A stretch of 64,000 nucleotides of DNA from Christiangramia sediminis. Its GTDB lineage: Bacteria > Bacteroidota > Bacteroidia > Flavobacteriales > Flavobacteriaceae. The notes under the pieces are model-generated. The model did no database searches. It saw nothing but the letters and a program-made list of their open reading frames with translations, and was not told where the DNA came from. A program made the translations under genes and the position numbers. This document shows, piece by piece, positions 62,121-64,000 of the stretch (positions are counted from its first letter, which is position 1; each line of letters starts with the position of its first letter). The stretch lies in assembly GCF_020552705.1 (NCBI RefSeq), contig NZ_JAJBZG010000002.1, forward strand, positions 186,001 through 250,000, written 5' to 3'.

Positions 62121-62841
62121 GATTTTCTGTTTTCAGCTTATAATTTCCCTTTTCAATTTGCTTTTCGATCTCATAATATTCCTCTTTGGAAGTCGCTATA
62201 AATTTTATTTTATCACCTGCGGAAAAAGGACTTGGCTGAACATTATTTTTATCAAATAAATTAACGGGAGATCTCCCTATAACCTGCCATCCTCCAGGGC
62301 TGTTTTTTGGATAGATTCCAGTCTGGTTTTCACCTATCCCAACGGAGCCTTTTTCAACTGATCTTCTGGGTGTTTTTTTTCGGGATATTTTGAGCTTTTC
62401 GTCAAGTCCTCCCAGATATAAAAAACCAGGTAAAAAACCGATAAAATAAACCTGATAAATCGGTGCAGTATGCAGTTGAATAATTTCGCTCTTGGTTAGA
62501 TTATTTACCCTGGAAATATAATCGAGATCAAGGCCAAATTTCTTATCATAACATACAGGAAGATGAAAAATTCTATAGTTCCTTTTTTTTGATATATTAG
62601 CCTCCTCAATAAGTGATTTTAATCTTGAAAACTCACTATAGATATCTTCTATAGTGAACATATAAATAATTAATAATGAATTGTATGTGTTAGTTACTTC
62701 AATCTTTTGTTTAAACTTCGATTTTTCTATTTTCGACTTGTAAAACAACACTTTTTTAAGAGTCTCAGGACTGATCTCATCCCCGAAACTGATCAAAATT
62801 CCCCGGTCTCCCAGGGGTGCTATTTTTGGAAATTCTGCCAT
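62110..62841 (-). CDS. pxpB: 5-oxoprolinase subunit B
   Basis: The 243-residue protein (allophanate hydrolase subunit 1-like) shows PLGDRGILISFGDEIS, the central YFIGFLPGFLYLGGL, RVEKGSVGIGENQTGIYPKNSPGGWQVIGRSPVNLFD and FSAGDKIKF. It shares one base with pxpA. Confidence 0.93.
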   Translation of the reverse strand: MAEFPKIAPLGDRGILISFGDEISPETLKKVLFYKSKIEKSKFKQKIEVTNTYNSLLIIYMFTIEDIYSEFSRLKSLIEEANISKKRNYRIFHLPVCYDKKFGLDLDYISRVNNLTKSEIIQLHTAPIYQVYFIGFLPGFLYLGGLDEKLKISRKKTPRRSVEKGSVGIGENQTGIYPKNSPGGWQVIGRSPVNLFDKNNVQPSPFSAGDKIKFIATSKEEYYEIEKQIEKGNYKLKTENHEG

Positions 62842-63581
62842 TAAGTGTTCGTTACTCCTATTCCTTTTTCAGCAAATTTTTTATGAAGAAAATCGATAAT
62901 TTCAACTGAGGAAGGGGTGTCACTATGCACACAAAAAGTATCTGCTTTAGCTTCTATTTTCACCCCGGAAAGTGCCCTTATTTTCTTATCATTATACATA
63001 GAAAAAACATGCTCAAAAACCTTTTCTTTTTGAGTGATCAATGCATCTTTTTCCGACCTTGAAACCAGGTCGTAATTTTCCTTATAATTACGGTCTGCAA
63101 AGCCTTCAAAAAAGAGATTGAATTTACCCATAGCCAGCTCTGAAATTTTAGAATTTACAGGCACATAAAGTCTGAAATCTTCTTCCAGTTCTTCCAGACA
63201 TTCTACGATTATCCTGGCGATATTTTCATCTTTTGCAGCATCATTATAGAGTGCTCCGTGAAGTTTAATATGTGTTAGTTTTCCACCTTCAGATTCAGCG
63301 ATCTGTTTTAAACTTAAGATCTGTCCTTCGATAGAAAGTTTGAGATCTTCTGCAGACATTTCCATATGATCCCTTCCAAAATTCTGTTTATCGGGATAAG
63401 ATGGATGTGCACCCATTTCAACATTATGCTCCATGGCCAGCCTCACCGTTCTATGCATTGTTTCCAAATTCCCGGCATGGCCACCACAGGCAATATTACA
63501 GGCTGAAATAAGAGGCATTAGCGCTTCATCAAATTTGCCGCCTTCCCCAAGGTCGCAGTTAATATGTATCATTTTTTCCAT
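62841..63581 (-). CDS. pxpA: 5-oxoprolinase subunit A (LamB/YcsF family)
   Basis: The 246-residue protein has HINCDLGEGG, SACNIACGGHAGN, MGAHPSYPDKQNFGR, HIKLHGALYNDAA and FCVHSDTP, the metal-site and substrate motifs of LamB/YcsF proteins. Its start is adjacent to the stop of the transporter gene (63582), so all four genes form one operon. Confidence 0.94.
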   Translation of the reverse strand: MEKMIHINCDLGEGGKFDEALMPLISACNIACGGHAGNLETMHRTVRLAMEHNVEMGAHPSYPDKQNFGRDHMEMSAEDLKLSIEGQILSLKQIAESEGGKLTHIKLHGALYNDAAKDENIARIIVECLEELEEDFRLYVPVNSKISELAMGKFNLFFEGFADRNYKENYDLVSRSEKDALITQKEKVFEHVFSMYNDKKIRALSGVKIEAKADTFCVHSDTPSSVEIIDFLHKKFAEKGIGVTNT

Positions 63582-64000
63582 CTAAAAATTCTGTATAACA
63601 TTAAAAATAGATTTTGCTCCAAGGAATACGGCAAGCGCTATAACCGCTATACCAGTGATATTTTGAAATAGACTGTTCTTATGCTCACCCAATACCGATC
63701 TCTGGTTCACTATCCAAAATAAGAAAATTGCGATGATTGGGAGCACCAGACCATTGGCAATTTGTGCAAACTGAATAATTTCTACTGGTTTTATCCCCAA
63801 AGAAGAGAACATTACCCCGAGAACAATTATGCTCATCCAGACCATTTTAAATTTCCTGGACTTCATTCCGCCTTTCCATCCCAGACATCCCTGCACCACA
63901 TATGCGGCGGCTAGCGGTGCTGTAATCGAAGAGGTGATTCCTGCGGCCAGCAAACCTATGGCAAGAAATATCGTCGCTGAATTCCCAAATAAAGGTTCCA
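63582..64000 (-). CDS. Nramp-family transporter, C-terminal part only (gene continues beyond window)
   Basis: The frame is open from the window edge: EPLFGNSATIFLAIGLLAAGITSSI, then TAPLAAAYVVQGC, followed by three more hydrophobic segments. This matches the last helices of Nramp-type proteins. An apparent TTG start at 63953 is internal. Linked with pxpABC, it may supply 5-oxoproline or a cation; such pairing is common in Bacteroidota (family knowledge), but the metal-binding helices 1 and 6 are outside the window. Confidence 0.8.
   Translation of the reverse strand, partial: EPLFGNSATIFLAIGLLAAGITSSITAPLAAAYVVQGCLGWKGGMKSRKFKMVWMSIIVLGVMFSSLGIKPVEIIQFAQIANGLVLPIIAIFLFWIVNQRSVLGEHKNSLFQNITGIAVIALAVFLGAKSIFNVIQNF

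Noticed and set aside
63582-63953. Complete small membrane protein starting at the TTG at 63953
   Set aside because: The frame is open to the window edge and the upstream residues continue the Nramp helix, so it is the C-terminal part of a larger gene.

Overview
The window comes from a Bacteroidota chromosome, most likely marine Flavobacteriaceae (Gramella/Christiangramia/Salegentibacter-like). The grounds are AT-rich DNA, Bacteroidota -7 boxes (TAnnTTTG) in front of several genes, few Shine-Dalgarno sites, several TTG starts, a menaquinone pathway, a fused 2-oxoacid dehydrogenase E1, and arginine genes of the Bacteroides type. No rRNA, tRNA, CRISPR array, prophage or insertion sequence was seen.

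Layout. 1-2.0 kb: a cut-off lipoprotein and a LuxR-type regulator. 2.4-12.5 kb: uvrA, a LOG-family protein, an inactive M1-peptidase-like envelope protein, a fused E1 dehydrogenase and an alpha/beta hydrolase. 12.5-19.2 kb: menaquinone genes (menB, menD, isochorismate synthase, hotdog thioesterase) mixed with small hypotheticals. 19.2-33.9 kb: a hydrolase, an aberrant Nramp homologue, dnaK, umuDC, sdaA, a CPBP protease, an FGE-like lipoprotein, panB, a pseudouridine synthase, a zinc peptidase, a DMT transporter and a long unknown protein. 34.0-38.4 kb: leuACDB (+). 38.4-47.9 kb: an arginine operon (-) read GNAT-argG-argC-proC-argD-argF'-argB-argE-argH, with palindromic repeats in its gaps. 48.2-54.9 kb: ilvDBNCA (-). 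55.2-61.2 kb: a GNAT-nitrilase fusion, a histidine kinase/NarL regulator pair, and a tandemly duplicated unit (small soluble protein + 7TM protein + structured RNA). 61.2-64 kb: pxpCBA with a cut-off Nramp transporter.

Most notable observations. (1) The arg, ilv and leu operons are each preceded by a mini-ORF starting ATGATTT whose product is rich in the operon's end product: an Arg-rich 19-residue peptide for arg, and Ile/Leu/Val-rich peptides of 13 and 12 residues sharing the start MIY(K/E)F for ilv and leu. The 5' arm of a hairpin lies inside each mini-ORF. The arg hairpin ends in a T-tract and looks like a one-hairpin attenuator. (2) Two ~110-nt predicted RNAs at 59.6 and 61.1 kb have an identical promoter and 5' half and a 3' hairpin whose differences are compensatory. 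Each is divergent from a small-protein/7TM pair across a GGGGA/TCCCC palindrome, next to a two-component system. One copy of the small-protein gene carries a 1-nt frameshift. Similar GGGGATTT sequences flank the LuxR gene at 1-2 kb. (3) umuDC has two operators 21 bp apart, and its UmuD appears to lack the catalytic lysine.

All functions are inferred from sequence by eye; no database search was run.
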